Source: Cynocephalus volans
Lineage: Eukaryota > Chordata > Mammalia > Dermoptera > Cynocephalidae
Length of the DNA: 64,000 nucleotides
Reading direction: 5' to 3'
NCBI RefSeq assembly: GCF_027409185.1
Contig: NC_084464.1
Location: 42,755,095 to 42,819,094, forward strand
Position 1 is the first letter of the stretch; every line of letters begins with the position of its first letter. The translations under genes and the position numbers were made by a program. This document shows, piece after piece, positions 22,480 through 34,284 of this stretch. The notes beneath the pieces were generated by a model. That model was not told the DNA's origin, searched no databases, and saw nothing but the letters and a program-made list of their open reading frames with translations.

Positions 22480-22800
22480 TATGAAATTTAGGGGTTTATT
22501 ATACTCACAGGTCCTAAGAGAGAGAGGCACAGCACACCACACAGGGGGGTGCATGGCGGGAGCTCCCAGGGAATGGCCTCATCCAAGCAGGCGGGGAGCC
22601 TAGAGAGCAAGGACCCACAGGCAAGTGCCTTTATTGGGGGCCAGGGTGGAGTATACAAGCAAAGGCATGAGGGGGTCTTACTAGTACATTTGAATGTCTC
22701 TAGGTCAGAGTCAGGGGAGGGCAAGAAGAGAAACTTGGAGCAGAGACCAGTCTTATCACACTAGGACACATGGTTGCCTGGGTGGGGTGTTCACAGCCTG
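22480..22800 (-). mobile_element. possible antisense LTR in L2
   Basis: GC-rich insert with two antisense AATAAA-like signals (TTTATTATAC at 22494 and CCTTTATTGGGGG at 22629) in otherwise L2-like sequence. Ends and class not established. Confidence 0.3.
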
Positions 22801-23140
22801 TTTGTTGGGATGTTGAAGAATCTAGAAAAGATGTTTTCAAAATTTTCAATACACTGATCTTTGAAGGAAGATTTGAAGGACATGAGGAATTATCCACAAG
22901 GATGTCTGGGACAAGTTTCTCCAAGTAGGGGAAACCTCCAGTGTAAATGCACCAGGGTAGGAGTGAATTTGTATGTGATCGAGGAAGAGCAAGTGGGCCA
23001 GGATGGCTGGAGCAGAGAGTGACTGAGATGAGGTCAAAGGAACAGCCACATCATGTGGGCCTTGGGGATGTTGGAAGGGTTGTGACTTTTCTCTGAGTGA
23101 GAGGAAACAGTTTTGAGCAGAAGAGGGACATGGAATGACT

Positions 23141-23240
23141 TTTTTTTTTTTTTTTTGGATGGCTGGACTGTACAGGGATCCAAACCCTTACCTTGGCGTT
23201 ATAACACCACCGTCTAACCAACTGAGCTAACCATCCAGCC
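23141..23240 (-). mobile_element. tRNA-Ile-derived SINE, antisense
   Basis: T18 at the left, then GGGATCCAAACCC (B box reversed), GTTATAACACC and CCAACTGAGCTAACC (A box reversed). Short ATGACTT target duplications flank it. Confidence 0.9.
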
Positions 23241-23969
23241 CATGACTTCTCTTGTAAAAGGATTACTTTGGCTGCTATGCTGAGAACAGAATTGAGAGGT
23301 GAGGAGGGAATGAGGCAGTAAGGAAAAGTGTAGGAAATTCATGCAGTATTCTAGGCTAGAGACGGTTGATTTGACTGGAGTGTGAGCAGTGGAAATAGTG
23401 GAAGTGACTGGATTCTGGATAAATTTTGAAGACGGATTTCACAGCATTTCCTAATGGATTAAATTTGGAGTATGAGAGAAAGATCATCGTCAAGGAGGAC
23501 ACTAAAAATTACAGACTGTCTAAACAGAAATATGCAATTGCTGTCAGCAGAGATGGGGAAGTCTCTGAAAGGAGAATATTTGAAGAGGGGACATCACAGG
23601 CATTCAGTATAGAAAATGTTGAATCTGACACGTCTATTAGAAATACAGTTAGGATAGCAACTAGATGTACGAGTTTGTAGTTTAAGAGAAATGTCTGGGC
23701 CGGAGAAATAGATTTGGGAAGTGATGACATATAAATGATATTTAAAGCATTGAAAATGAATGAGGTCACCAAAGGGAGTGATTAGCTATAGAAGAGAAAA
23801 GGAACAAGAATGAAATTCTTGACCCTCCAATGATAAATGATCTGACCAGACCACACACCCAGAGCAAACTGGTCAGTTTTGGCACCATGTCCATGTCTAG
23901 AACCAAGGATCCCAGACTTTGGTGTGCACAAGACTCATCTGGACATCTTTAAGATCTTGTTAAATTGGG

Positions 23970-24323
23970 TGGACCATGGTGCCCAGATAGTTGGTCAAAC
24001 ATTATTCCAGATGTTTCTGTGAGGTTGTCATTGGATAAGATCTACATTTAAATTGGTGGGCTTTGAGGAAAGCCCTCCACAATGTAGGTGGGCCTCATCC
24101 AATCAGTTGAAGGCCTGAGTAGAACAAAAGATTGACCTCCCCCTAGCAAGAAGAAATTCTGGCAGCAGCCGGCCTTCAGACTTAACTGCAACATTGGCTC
24201 TCCCCCCGGGTCCCAGCCTCCTGGCCTACAAGGCAGATTTCAGATTTGCCAGCCTCCATGATCATAAGAGCCAATTCGTTATAACACAATGTTTCTCTGG
24301 GTAACCTTGACTAATACACTTGC
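23970..24323 (+). mobile_element. ancient dispersed repeat, copy 3 of 3
   Basis: Same family as 14655-15155 and 17155-18115. Shared blocks are TGGTCAAACATTATTCC, GTGGGCCTCATCCAATCAG, TTGAAGGCCT, AGATTTGCCAGCC and GTTTCTCTGGGTAACC. The full-length L1 inserted at its right end. Confidence 0.65.
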
Positions 24324-24337
24324 TAAAATCCATTCTG

Positions 24338-25877
24338 GGTATCGGGTTTCAAGATGGCGGCGGCTGCGGCGGCTGGCGCGGAGTAGCTGAGGTGGAAAAG
24401 GCGGCCACTGGGCCTCAGGCAGCCGGGAAACTTGTGGACCTTCCTCTCACCATCTCTTAAGGGAGGACTACAGCTGCTGGCCGGTCGTGGGGGCTCAACG
24501 CCACTTTGCCCTCGGCAGGAGAGGCTGCCTCATTTACAGGCAACAGCTTTGAAGTGTGGAGCAGGAAAAGAACTGATTCTTAGCTGCAAAAGCGAGTCTT
24601 GAAACAGGGAACACGGCGCCAGGGCTGCTGTGGATGCAGACAGGATCCCGGAGGCTGGGGCCGCGCTGAAGGGGGCCAGCTGCCCTATTCAGGATTCGAG
24701 GCTTCAGGCCGGCATTAAAGAAGATTCCTGGGAGTGCCCGAGCCGCACCGCAACTGAACAGCCCGAGGCGGCAGTGCCAAGAACACGGAAGGCGACAAAC
24801 CAGAGACAGAGAGCGAACACCCGACCTTGCACAGCACTGTGAGTGATCCCTGGCACAGCTCTGTTCGGGGGATGGATGCCCACGCGGCTCCCGCCTGCAC
24901 CACCAGGCCACTCACCGCCCAGTGCTGCCTCCATTTTCCCAGGTGCGGGCAGCTCCACCCTGCTCGGCCATCACTGAGCCCATTTGCTTGGCCTGGCGCG
25001 GGGCTTTCCGGACCCTGCGGCCGGCCTCCTCTCCCACTCCCTCCGCGGTTCTCTGGCGGGGCTGGGGGCGTGGGGCGTCCCGACCAGTGTTGGGAGGGCA
25101 AGGAAGTACGGGCGGGCCGACTGTCACTCCACCACACCCTGGACTCTGGCCCCGGTAAACTTCCTGTTACTGGGAGGCAGATACCATCTCTGCGGCCACC
25201 AGTTTGGAAAAAAGCCTAACGAATTTCTGGTTGGGAATAGTGTGGTAGGAGAGTTCCCAGGTCCGCTTGAACCTGCCGGAGACCAGGCTGCAGGCGGGCA
25301 CTAGACTCGGTTTATACCGGGGGGATACAAAGGTGAACAAGACCCGAGAAAGATCTACACAGTGCTACAAAGGCACCCAGAGAGACCGGTCGTCTGTGCC
25401 TAGCAGAAACCTAGTAGACTTCCTGGGCGAGGCGGTGCTGAGCAGGGTCTTGAAGGCCCAGCTGATAGATGAGGGGTGCAGAAGACACACCCCAGCCCAG
25501 CACAGTGTGCACAGAGGGGGGAGACGTGCGGCCAGGGAGGCGGAGACTCGACAGAAACCACACACCCGGTGGGGTCGCCACTGCACGATCTAACAGCCTG
25601 GGCCAGAGCACACGGAACGGGGAGAAGTCCTGTACAGAAAGTGAAAGCTCAACAGAGATCACACACCCTGTGGTACGTGATCCACCAGCCCAGCAGAGTA
25701 CAAGCTGACCAGAAAGGTGGATCCCCGGAGAAGCCCAAGACCCGAGGCAACCACACACACAAGACACTAGAGGCCAACTGAGCAGTCACGGCGGGAGCCA
25801 TACCAAATTGGCAACCACAGCAACATCCTAGTTAGTCATTAGTCTCAAACCGGTGGACTGTGAAACCCCCTGCCACA
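24338..25877 (+). promoter_or_regulatory. L1 5' UTR / internal promoter
   Basis: About 1.5 kb, GC-rich and CpG-rich. A YY1-type CAAGATGGCGG motif sits at 24350-24360 near the first base, where L1 internal promoters place it. Two imperfect ~100-bp units resembling each other lie at about 25546-25725, with ACAGAAACCACACACCC and ACAGAGATCACACACCC as anchors. ORFs on both strands here (24534-25781) reflect composition. Confidence 0.8.
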
Positions 25878-26858
25878 ATGAATAAACACCAAAAAAAAGA
25901 CACCAGAAATACAAAAAATCAAGAAAGTACACCACCAAAAGTTAATAAATCTCATACTCTAGATCCTATAGAACAAGAAGCCCTTGAAATAACTGACAAG
26001 GAATTTCGAGTGATAATTCTAAGGAAACTGAATGAGATACAAGAAAACTCAGCTAGACATCATGATGAAATGAGGAAAAGTATACAGGATCTGAAAGAGG
26101 AAATATACAAGGAAATCAATGTCCTGAAAAAAAATGTAGCAGAACTTGCTGAACTGAAGAAGTTATTCAGCGAAATAAAAAACACAACGGAGAGTTTAAC
26201 CAGCAGGCTTGTCGAAGTTGAAGAGAGAACCTCTGAACTTGAAGATGGGCTGTTTGAAATAACACAAGCAGACAAAAAGAAAGAAAAAAGAATCAAGGAC
26301 ATGGAAGAAAATCTGAGAGAGATATCAGACAACCTCAAGCGCTCAAATATCCGAGTCATGGGTATTCCAGAAGGGGAGGAAAATGGAGATTCCATTGAAA
26401 ACATATTCAACAAAATAGTGGCAGAAAACTTCCCAGGAATAGGAAAAATCACAGATCTTCAGATCCAGGAAGCTCAACGATCCCCAAACGTATTCAACCC
26501 AAAAAGGCCTTCTCCAAGACATGTCATAGTCAAATTGGCAAAACTCAGAGACAAAGAGAGAATCTTAAAAGCTGCAAGAGAGAAGCGTCAAATCACCTAT
26601 AAGGGAGCCCCAATCAGGTTAACATCAGACTTTTCATCACAAACCCTAAAAGCTAGAAAGGAATGGGATGATATTTTCAAAATACTAAAAGACAAAGATT
26701 GCCAGCCAAGAATACTCTACCCTGCAAGGCTATCCTTCCGAAATGAGGGGCAAATAGTATATTTCTCAGACAAACAAAAACTGCGGGAGCTCACTACCAC
26801 ACGACCACCCTTACAAGACATCCTCAAGGGAGTACTGGGTTTGGTTCCTGAAAAATAA
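25878..26858 (+). CDS. L1 ORF1p RNA-binding protein
   Basis: Open frame of 326 codons from ATG 25878 to TAA 26858; an in-frame GTG at 25860 is upstream of the likely start. Seen in the sequence: a Lys-rich N terminus; a long heptad-rich coiled coil (about residues 40-150, with ELAELKKLFSEIKN and LVEVEERTSELED); an RRM-like domain starting near NLREISDNLKRSNIRVMGIP; and a C-terminal domain with RHVIVKLAKLRDKERILKAA and PIRLTSDFSSQTLKARKEW. In L1 biology this protein trimerises through the coiled coil and packages L1 RNA in cytoplasmic RNPs. It looks intact, close to the usual family length (about 330-340). Whether it is expressed cannot be read from sequence. Confidence 0.92.
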   Translation: MNKHQKKDTRNTKNQESTPPKVNKSHTLDPIEQEALEITDKEFRVIILRKLNEIQENSARHHDEMRKSIQDLKEEIYKEINVLKKNVAELAELKKLFSEIKNTTESLTSRLVEVEERTSELEDGLFEITQADKKKEKRIKDMEENLREISDNLKRSNIRVMGIPEGEENGDSIENIFNKIVAENFPGIGKITDLQIQEAQRSPNVFNPKRPSPRHVIVKLAKLRDKERILKAAREKRQITYKGAPIRLTSDFSSQTLKARKEWDDIFKILKDKDCQPRILYPARLSFRNEGQIVYFSDKQKLRELTTTRPPLQDILKGVLGLVPEK

Positions 26859-27045
26859 CTACCACTGCCATAAAAACCTAAGAAAAATCTAAACCCGCTA
26901 GTACAATAAAAATGGCATTCATGAAGAGAAAACAAGCTAACAAAAACACTATCTACAACCTAAGGAACCAACAAACAAAGAAACCAAACAGTAAATCAGA
27001 AAGCAAGGAACAAAAGACACCTAAGACAACCAAACAACCAATAAA

Positions 27046-30000
27046 ATGCTAGGAATAAATCAACACCTTTCAATAACAACTCAATGTTAAAGGCTTAAAT
27101 TCCCCAATGAAAAGACAAGACTGGCTGACTGGATCAAAAAGCAGGACCCAACTATATGCTGCCTACAAGAGACCCACCTCACCCATAAAGATTCACACAG
27201 ACTAAGAGTGAAAGGATGGAAAAAGATTTACCATGCAAACAGAAAAGAAAAACAAGCTGGAGTAGCTATTCTTATATCTGACAAAATAGACTTTAAACTA
27301 AAAACCATAAAAAGAGACAATGAGGGACACTACTTAATGATAAAAGGACTGATCCATCAAGAAGACATAACAATCATAAATATGTACGCACCCAATGTTG
27401 GAGCAGCCAGATTTATAAAACAAACTCTATTAGACCTAAAGAAGGAAATAGACACTAATACCATAATAGCAGGGGACCTGAACACCCCACTGTCAATATT
27501 AGACAGATCATCTAGGCAAAGAATCAGTAGAGAAACACAAGATCTAAACAAGACTCTGGACCAATTGGAATTGGCAGATATCTACAGAACATTCCACCCA
27601 ACAACCTCAGAATATTCATTCTTCTCATCAGCACATGGATCATTCTCCAGGATAGATCACATATTAGGTCACAAATCAAGTCTCAATAAATTCAAAAAAA
27701 TTGGAATTATCCCATGTATCTTCTCAGACCACAATGGATTAAAACTAGAAATTAATAACAAACAAAACTCTGGAAACTATACAAACACATGGAAATTAAA
27801 CAGCATTCTACTTAATGACATATGGGTACAAGAAGAAATCAAGCAGGAAATCAAAAAGTTTATTGAAACTAATGAAAACAATGATACATCATACCAAAAC
27901 CTGTGGGATACTGCAAAAGCAGTATTGAGGGGAAAATTTATTGCATTAAATGCTCACTTCAGAAGAATAGAAAGATGGCAAGTGAACAACCTAACACTTC
28001 ACCTTAAAGAACTAGAAAAACAAGAACAATCCAAACCTAAAGTTAGCAGACGGAAAGAAATCATTAAGATCAGAGCAGAACTGAATGAAATTGAAAACCA
28101 AAAAACAATTCAAAAGATCAACGAATCAAAAAGTTGGTTTTTTGAAAAGATAAATAAAATAGACAAACCATTAGCATGGCTAACAAAAAAAAGAAGAGAG
28201 AAGACTCAAATAACAAAAATTAGAAATGAAAAAGGCGATATTACAACTGATTCATCTGAAATACAAGGAATCATTCGAGACTACTATAAACAACTATACG
28301 CCAACAAATTTGAAAATCTGGAGGAAATGGATAAATTTCTGGACACACACAAGCTCCCAAAACTGAACCGTGAAGACGTCGAAAATTTGAACAGACCAAT
28401 AACAATAAAGGAGATTGAAGCTGTTATCAGAAGGCTCCCAACAAAGAAAAGCCCAGGACCAGATGGATTCACAGCAGAATTTTACCAAACATTCAAAGAG
28501 GAATTGACACCGATTCTTTACAAACTATTCCAAAAGATTGAAACGGACACAAATCTCCCAAACTCATTCTATGAAGCAAACATCACCCTGATACCAAAAC
28601 CAGGTAAAGATATAACCAAAAAAGAAAACTACAGGCCAATATCCTTGATGAATATAGATGCAAAAATCCTCACTAAAATACTAGCAAACAGAATACAGCA
28701 ACACATACGAAAAATTATTCATCACGATCAAGTGGGATTCATCCCAGGGATGCAAGGTTGGTTCAACATACGCAAATCAATAAATGTGATACACCATATT
28801 AATAAACTCAAACACAAGGACCATATGATCATCTCTATAGATGCTGAAAAAGCATTTGATAAAGTTCAGCACTCATTCATGACAAAGACCCTCTATAAGT
28901 TAGGTATAGAGGGAAAGTATCTCAACATAATTAAAGCCATATATGCCAAACCCACTGCCAATATCATCCTGAATGGGCAAAAGCTGAAAGCTTTTCCTTT
29001 AAGAACAGGAACTAGACAAGGATGCCCACTCTCACCACTCCTATTCAACATAGTGTTGGAAGTACTAGCCAGAGTAATCAGAGAAGAGAAGGAAATAAAG
29101 GGCATCCAGATTGGAAAAGATGAAGTCAAACTGTCCCTGTTTGCAGATGACATGATCCTATATATCGAACAGCCTAAAACCTCTACAAAAAAACTCTTGG
29201 AATTGATAAATGATTTCAGCACAGTAGCAGGATACAAAATCAACACACAAAAATCAGTAGCATTTCTTTTCTCCAATAGTGAACATGCAGAAGGAGAAAT
29301 CAAGAAAGCCTGCCCATTTACAATAGCCACCAAAAAAATAAAATACTTAGGAATTGAGTTAACCAAGGAGGTGAAAAATCTCTATAATGAGAACTACAAA
29401 CCACTGCTGAGAGAAATTAGAGAGGATACAAGAAGATGGAAAGATATTCCATGCTCTTGGATTGGAAGAATCAACATAGTGAAAATGTCCATACTACCCA
29501 AAGTGATATACAAATTCAATGCAATCCCCATCAAAATTCCAAAGACATTTTTCTCAGAAATGGAAAAAACTATTCAGACATTTATATGGAACAATAAAAG
29601 ACCACAAATAGCCAAAGCAATGCTCAGCAAAAAAAATAAAGCTGGAAGCATAACACTACCTGACTTTGAGCTATACTACAAAGCTATAATAACCAAAACA
29701 GTATGGTACTGGCATAAAAACAGACACACTGACCAATGGAATAGAATAGAGAATCCAGAAATCAACCCACACACTTACTGCCATCTGATCTTTGACAAAG
29801 GCACCAAGCCTATTCACTGGGGAAGGGACTGCCTCTTCAGCAAGTGGTGCTGGGATAACTGGATATCGATATGCAGGAGAATGAAACTAGATCCATACCT
29901 CTCACCGTATACTAAATCAACTCAAAATGGATTAAGGATTTAAATATACACCCTGAGACAATAAAACTTCTTAAAGAAAACATAGGAGAAACACTTCAGG

Positions 30001-30869
30001 AAATAGGACTGGGCACAGACTTCATGAATACGACCCCAAAAGCACGGGCAACCAAAGGAAAAATAAACAAATGGGATTATATCAAACTAAAAAGCTTCTG
30101 CACAGCAAAAGAAACAATTAAAAGAGTTAAAAGACAACCAACAGAGTGGGAGAAAATATTTGCAAAATATACATCTGACAAAGGATTAATATCCAGAATA
30201 TATAAGGAACTCAAACAACTTTACAAGAAGAAAACAAGCAACCCAATTACAAAATGGGCAAAAGAGCTAAGTAGGCATTTCTCTAAGGAAGATATACAAA
30301 TGGCCAACAGACATATGAAAAAATGCTCAACATCACTCAGCATCCTGGAAATGCAAATCAAAACCACATTGAGATACCATCTAACCCCAGTTAGGATGGC
30401 TAAAATCCAAAAGACTATGAACGATAAATGCTGGCGAGGCTGCGGAGAAAAAGGAACTCTCATACACTGTTGGTGGGACTGCAAAATGGTGCAGCCTCTA
30501 TGGAAAATGGTATGGAGGTTCCTTAAACAATTGCAAATAGATCTACCATACGACCCAGCCATCCCACTGTTGGGAATATACCCAGAGGAATGGAAATCAT
30601 CAAGTCGAAGGTATACCTGTTCCCCAATGTTCATCACAGCACTCTTTACAATAGCCAAGAGTTGGAACCAGCCCAAATGCCCATCATCAGATGAGTGGAT
30701 ACGGAAAATGTGGTACATCTACACAATGAAATACTACTCAGCTATAAAAACTAATGAAATACTGCCATTTGCAACAACATGGATGGACCTTGAGAGAATT
30801 ATATTAAGTGAAACAAGTCAGGCACAGAAAGAGAAATACCACATGTTCTCACTTATTGGTGGGAGCTAA
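27046..30869 (+). pseudogene. L1 ORF2 (endonuclease-reverse transcriptase), frame-disrupted
   Basis: ORF2 content runs from a probable ATG at 27046 to TAA 30869. The long open part (27208-29943) includes the apurinic-like endonuclease ([32 protein letters not shown]) and the reverse transcriptase with its FADD box at about 29139-29150. After a one-base loss in the A run at 29914-29916 the frame shifts and meets a stop at 29941. The C-terminal region continues in another frame from about 29917 to 30869 with the cysteine-rich motif ([18 protein letters not shown]). Near the start, a stop at 27088 and a second shift near 27115 place the first ~25 codons out of frame. As read, it would not make full-length ORF2p. 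Sequencing error in homopolymers is an alternative for the single-base change. Confidence 0.9.
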
Positions 30870-30883
30870 AAATTAATATATAA

Positions 30884-30919
<36 letters not shown>

Positions 30920-31184
30920 CGGGGGGTGGGGGGGAAGAAGATATAACAACCACAATTATTTGAAGTTGATACGACAAGCAAACAGAAAGGACATTGTTGG
31001 GGGGGAGGGGGGGAGGGAGACAGGAGGGAGGTTTTGGTGATGGGGAGCAATAAGCAGCTACAATGTATATCGACAAAATAAAATTTAAAAAAAAAAATAA
31101 TAATCTCGGGGATTGGGAAAAAATAAAAAAATAAAAAAATAAAAAATAAAAATAATAAAAATAAATAAAAATTAAAAAATAAAA
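30870..31184 (+). other. L1 3' UTR with G-rich tract
   Basis: Holds a (CA)n at about 30886-30915, G-runs (GGGGGGTGGGGGGG near 30921; GGGGGGGAGGGGGGGAGGGAG near 30999, given in parts) capable of forming G-quadruplexes, and an AATAAAATTT signal near 31075. A long A/TAA-rich tail follows. G-rich 3' UTR tracts are a conserved L1 trait. Confidence 0.85.
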
Positions 31185-31198
31185 TAAAATCCATTCTG

Positions 31199-31678
31199 CA
31201 CAATCCCAGCTGTTCTATGTGACCGCATCCTTAGTCAGAGTCCAGTATGTGGCCATCTCACAGGTGGAGCCTAATCCTTATGCCACGTCCAGCTGCAAGA
31301 ATATTTGGGAAAGCAAGTTTTCCTCTTATGAAAGGAGGTCATCTCTGACTCCTGCCAAGACTATTTAAATGTGGCATTCCCCTAACATAGGAAGAGGGTT
31401 TGGGTGCTGGGGGCAGGGGTAAGGGAGTGGAGAAAGAATGACACATGTCAATTTACAGAGAAATGGTCTGAAACCAGACCTTTATATGGTACACTGTAAG
31501 CATTTGGGTTTGGTTGAATCAAGGAGTTACTAATCAGTGATATCTCTCAACTATTTCCTTGATAGTTTGCTGTGGGGGTGTCCAGATTTTGTTTACTTTT
31601 TATACTCACAAATAAGTGGAGTGGCATAGTGGGATGGTGAAATAATTACTTAAAACATCTTCACCCTGTCTTTGTCTC
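31199..31678. other. no gene identified
   Basis: Unassigned sequence to the right of the L1 target duplication. Confidence 0.35.
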
Positions 31679-31692
31679 TTACTAGGATTTTA

Positions 31693-32458
31693 TTTATTTG
31701 TTTTTGTTTGTTTGTTTTTTAAAGATGAACGGTAAGGGGATCTTAACCCTCGACTTGGTGTTGTCAGCACCACGCTCACCCAGTGAGTGAACCGGCCATC
31801 CATATATAGGGATCCAAACCCATGGCCTTGGTGTTATCAGCACCACACTCTCCCGAGTGAGCCACAGGCCAGTCCTATTTGTTTGTTTATGTTTAGACTA
31901 TAAAATCTTTATATTTAAATTTTTTATTAGCATATTGCAAACCATACTTATTCTTTATGCCCCTTATCCAATCTCTCCCCCTCCCTTCTCTAATAACCAT
32001 AGATTTGTTCTCTCCTTCTGAAAGATTTTTTCTCTGTTGATTTGTTACCCAGATGATCTGTCTAGTACTGAGAGGTGGGTTCAGTTCCCCCACTATTATT
32101 GTATAGCAGATGCTCCTTCTATTACTCTGCAGTGTGCTTTATGGAGAGAGAGGACCTCTTCTTTTTTTTTTTTTTTTTTTTTTTTGTCTCTGCTGATGAC
32201 TCTCTTCGTGCCAATGCAGCCTAATGTCTGGTATGCCACCTGCATGGTAGCTGTGATGACTGCTGTAGAGACTAGCCACTTTTGCAGCAGACACAGCAAT
32301 TGCAGTGGCTATGGTGGGCTACCCATGTGGAAATGGTGTTTTTGGTGTGCTCTCTACCTTGTCGTAACTGGGTTTGACTTCCGCTGGCACATGCCTCAGG
32401 ACCCTGTCGGGCCCTGGGGCAGTGGTGGCAGTGTGCCTGGTTCAGGCTGGGTTCAGCT
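31693..32458 (-). mobile_element. non-autonomous L1-chimeric element, copy B (antisense)
   Basis: A perfect 14-bp duplication, TTACTAGGATTTTA, brackets the insert (31679-31692 and 32459-32472). Read on the minus strand it has an unidentified ~270-bp GC-moderate 5' part (32458-32186), an internal A24 run (32185-32162), and a 230-bp block homologous to copy A at about 39600-39830. That block includes a piece of L1 endonuclease coding sequence (…CTGAACCCACCTCTCAGTAC…ACAGATCATCTGGG…). A short AATAAAAAATTT 3' tail ends it. A dimeric SINE is nested at 31710-31876. Confidence 0.6.
31710..31876 (-). mobile_element. dimeric tRNA-derived SINE, antisense
   Basis: AAAGATGAACGGTAAGGGG end, TCTTAACCCTCGACTTGG, TATATAGGGATCC and GAGCCACAGGCC. 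Target duplications are TATTTGTTT-like. Confidence 0.9.
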
Positions 32459-32830
32459 TTACTAGGATTTTAAAACCCAGCTCTACTACAAGAGACCCAC
32501 TTTAGATTAAAAGACACAAACAAGTTGAAAGTGAAAGAATGGAAAAATATATTCTGTGGAAATAATAGCCAAAAGCATTGGAGTGACTATGTTAATATCA
32601 GACAAAACAGACTTCAAATCAAAAACTGCTACAAGACACAAAAAAACAGTATATATTTATAAAAGGACCAACTCACCTAGAAGATATAACAATTATAAAC
32701 ACATATGAAACATCAGAGCTTCAAAATATATGAATAAGAGAGACTTCCAGTCAAGATGGTGGAATAGATGGTCTCCAGCATGGTTGCTCTCTCCCACAAC
32801 CAATTTACAACTATTAAAAAGCAACAGCTG

Positions 32831-32980
32831 GGCTGACCCTGTGGCTCACTCGGGAGAGTGTGGCGCTAGGAGCGCTGGGAGCGCGGAGGCCACGGGTTCG
32901 GACCCTATGTAGGGATGGCCGGTGCGCACACCACACCAAGGGTTGCGATCCCCTAACCGGTCACAAAAACAAAAACAAAA
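32831..32980 (+). mobile_element. GC-rich dimeric SINE variant
   Basis: GGCTGACCCTGTGGCTCACTC head, an arm with a duplicated GGAGCGC, GGGTTCGGACCC B box, and a second half shortened to GGCCGGTGCGCACACC. The target duplication TAAAAAGCAACAGCTG lies on both sides (about 32815-32830 and 32981-32996). Confidence 0.9.
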
Positions 32981-33876
32981 TAAAAAGCAACAGCTGCCAA
33001 GCTGGGGCTGCTAGATCCCAGGGTAAGAGGAGGAGAGACCTACAGTGTTCATGAAGGAGGAGAAGCTGTGATGAGAGAAAGGACGGCTCTGACCGTTTTG
33101 ACCCCAGCCATTTCAAGGATGGCCCTGGTGAGGAGCAAGAGCTGGCAAAAGCCGCAGCTGTGCCCTTCATATGAAGTTGCTTGAAGGCTGCAGGGAAGAA
33201 GAGGGCCTTGGGGACCCCCGGGCCAGCAAGACCACTATGTGGACCCACATAGGAGTAAGAGGCCACAGACAACTGAAAAAGGGAGCCACTCAGAGACCGG
33301 TGAGTCATTGCAAGGGACCAGCACATGGCCCATCCTATGGGAAGTGTTTAGAGTGCTAGAGGTCAGGGAGATGGGCCCACTGGGGGAACACTGGGGCACA
33401 GCATGGACAGGTGATCTGACCTTCAATCAGCACAAGACCACTCAGTGGAGACTGGTCAGGAGTACAGATCTGCAGGAGGTACAGTTTGCTGAAAAAACTC
33501 AGGCCCAGACCAGAGTTTCCACACAACCCAGGTGTACCAGACCTCACAAGACCCAGAAGTGCTTACAAGGTTGACAATTAAAACCTGAGCTGCACAAAAA
33601 GCTTTCCCCAGGGAATCAGCAGCAAAGCAGCAATTTACCTCAACCACAGGGCCCAAATGCTGATCCCCACAGGAAGGTTTCCCATTTTAGAAGTAACCAA
33701 AGTACAACAAATTAGTTCCAGTGCAAAGTTTAAGTGGTGGGGGTAGCTAATAAAGCAACACAGAACTGAAAAAAAAAAAAAAACCCACAGATCAAAGACA
33801 AAATTTTGATATTAACCAGTAAAGGTCTAATACCATCAAAGAACACCTATAAAACCTAGAAGGACCAGAAGTCCTA

Positions 33877-34140
33877 CAGGCTCCCAAGCCAGGGTAGAGA
33901 GAGGGGCGAGGGCCTCAGCCAGGCCCTCCCAATGTCCACGTCCAGCCAGCGATGACTGAGCCCCCAGTGGAAGCACCCCAGGCTCCCAAGCTGGGGAGGG
34001 GGGGACTGAGGGCCTCAGCCATATCCCCTAAGTGTCCACATCCAGCCCAGCAACGACCACCAGGCCACTGCCGGAAGCATCCTGGGCTCCTTTGCCAGAA
34101 TGGGGGGGTGTGCCACAGGCCTCCGCCACACCCCCCGTTC
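33877..34140 (+). repeat. VNTR of ~102-bp units (2.6 copies)
   Basis: Unit starts at 33877, 33979 and 34082. Units 1 and 2 share GGCTCCCAAGC, GAGGGCCTCAGCCA, TGTCCAC(G/A)TCCAGCC, then GGAAGCA. Unit 3 retains GGGCTCC, TTGCCAGA and the AGGCCTC block. Confidence 0.85.
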
Positions 34141-34284
34141 CTCGTCTTCCCACTCTCTCTCTTTCTCCCCCTTCTTCTCTTCCCCACCCCAATTGCTCTG
34201 CAACATCTTAGCATATAAAAAGGATAATAATAATAAAATAATAAAAAATAAATAAAATACATATGAACAAGAACTAAAGGGAGA

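Larger units (their letters stand above)
22240..23770 (-). mobile_element. L2 LINE fragment, antisense, interrupted
   Basis: Plus-strand text reads as the reverse of L2 ORF2/3' sequence: GGCTGGAGCAGAGAGTGAC, GTTTTGAGCAGAAGAGGGAC, GGATTACTTTGGCTGCTATG, TTCTGGATAAATTTTGAAG and GGCCGGAGAAATAGATTTGG. It is interrupted by a probable LTR (22480-22800) and a SINE (23141-23240). Confidence 0.6.
24338..31184 (+). mobile_element. full-length L1 retrotransposon
   Basis: Complete structure: 5' UTR, ORF1, ORF2, 3' UTR and A-rich tail. It is bracketed by a perfect 14-bp target duplication, TAAAATCCATTCTG (24324-24337 and 31185-31198). Length is about 6.85 kb, as for intact mammalian L1. Few defects are visible: ORF1 is open, and ORF2 has one frameshift near its 3' part plus frame changes at its extreme start. 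It is not nested with other repeats, which suggests a young lineage-specific insertion. It is the source class for the reverse transcriptase that mobilised the SINEs and the HPRT1 copy; that this particular copy did so is not implied. Confidence 0.95.
32735..34253 (+). mobile_element. candidate composite retroelement, copy 1 (L1 5'UTR-like + VNTR + TAA tail)
   Basis: Interrupts the old L1 between AAAATATATGAA (32723-32734) and AAAATACATATGAA (34254-34267), a likely target duplication. The head (ACTTCCAGTCAAGATGGTGG) looks like an L1 5' end. About 1 kb later come three tandem units starting at 33877, 33979 and 34082 (period 102-103 bp, each opening C(A/T)GG(G)CTCC...GCC). A C/T-rich stretch, then AACATCTTAGCATATAAAA and a (TAA)n tail follow. 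A SINE is nested at 32831-32980. It has no credible ORF. The architecture is like SVA-type composites, but the parts differ. Confidence 0.55.
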
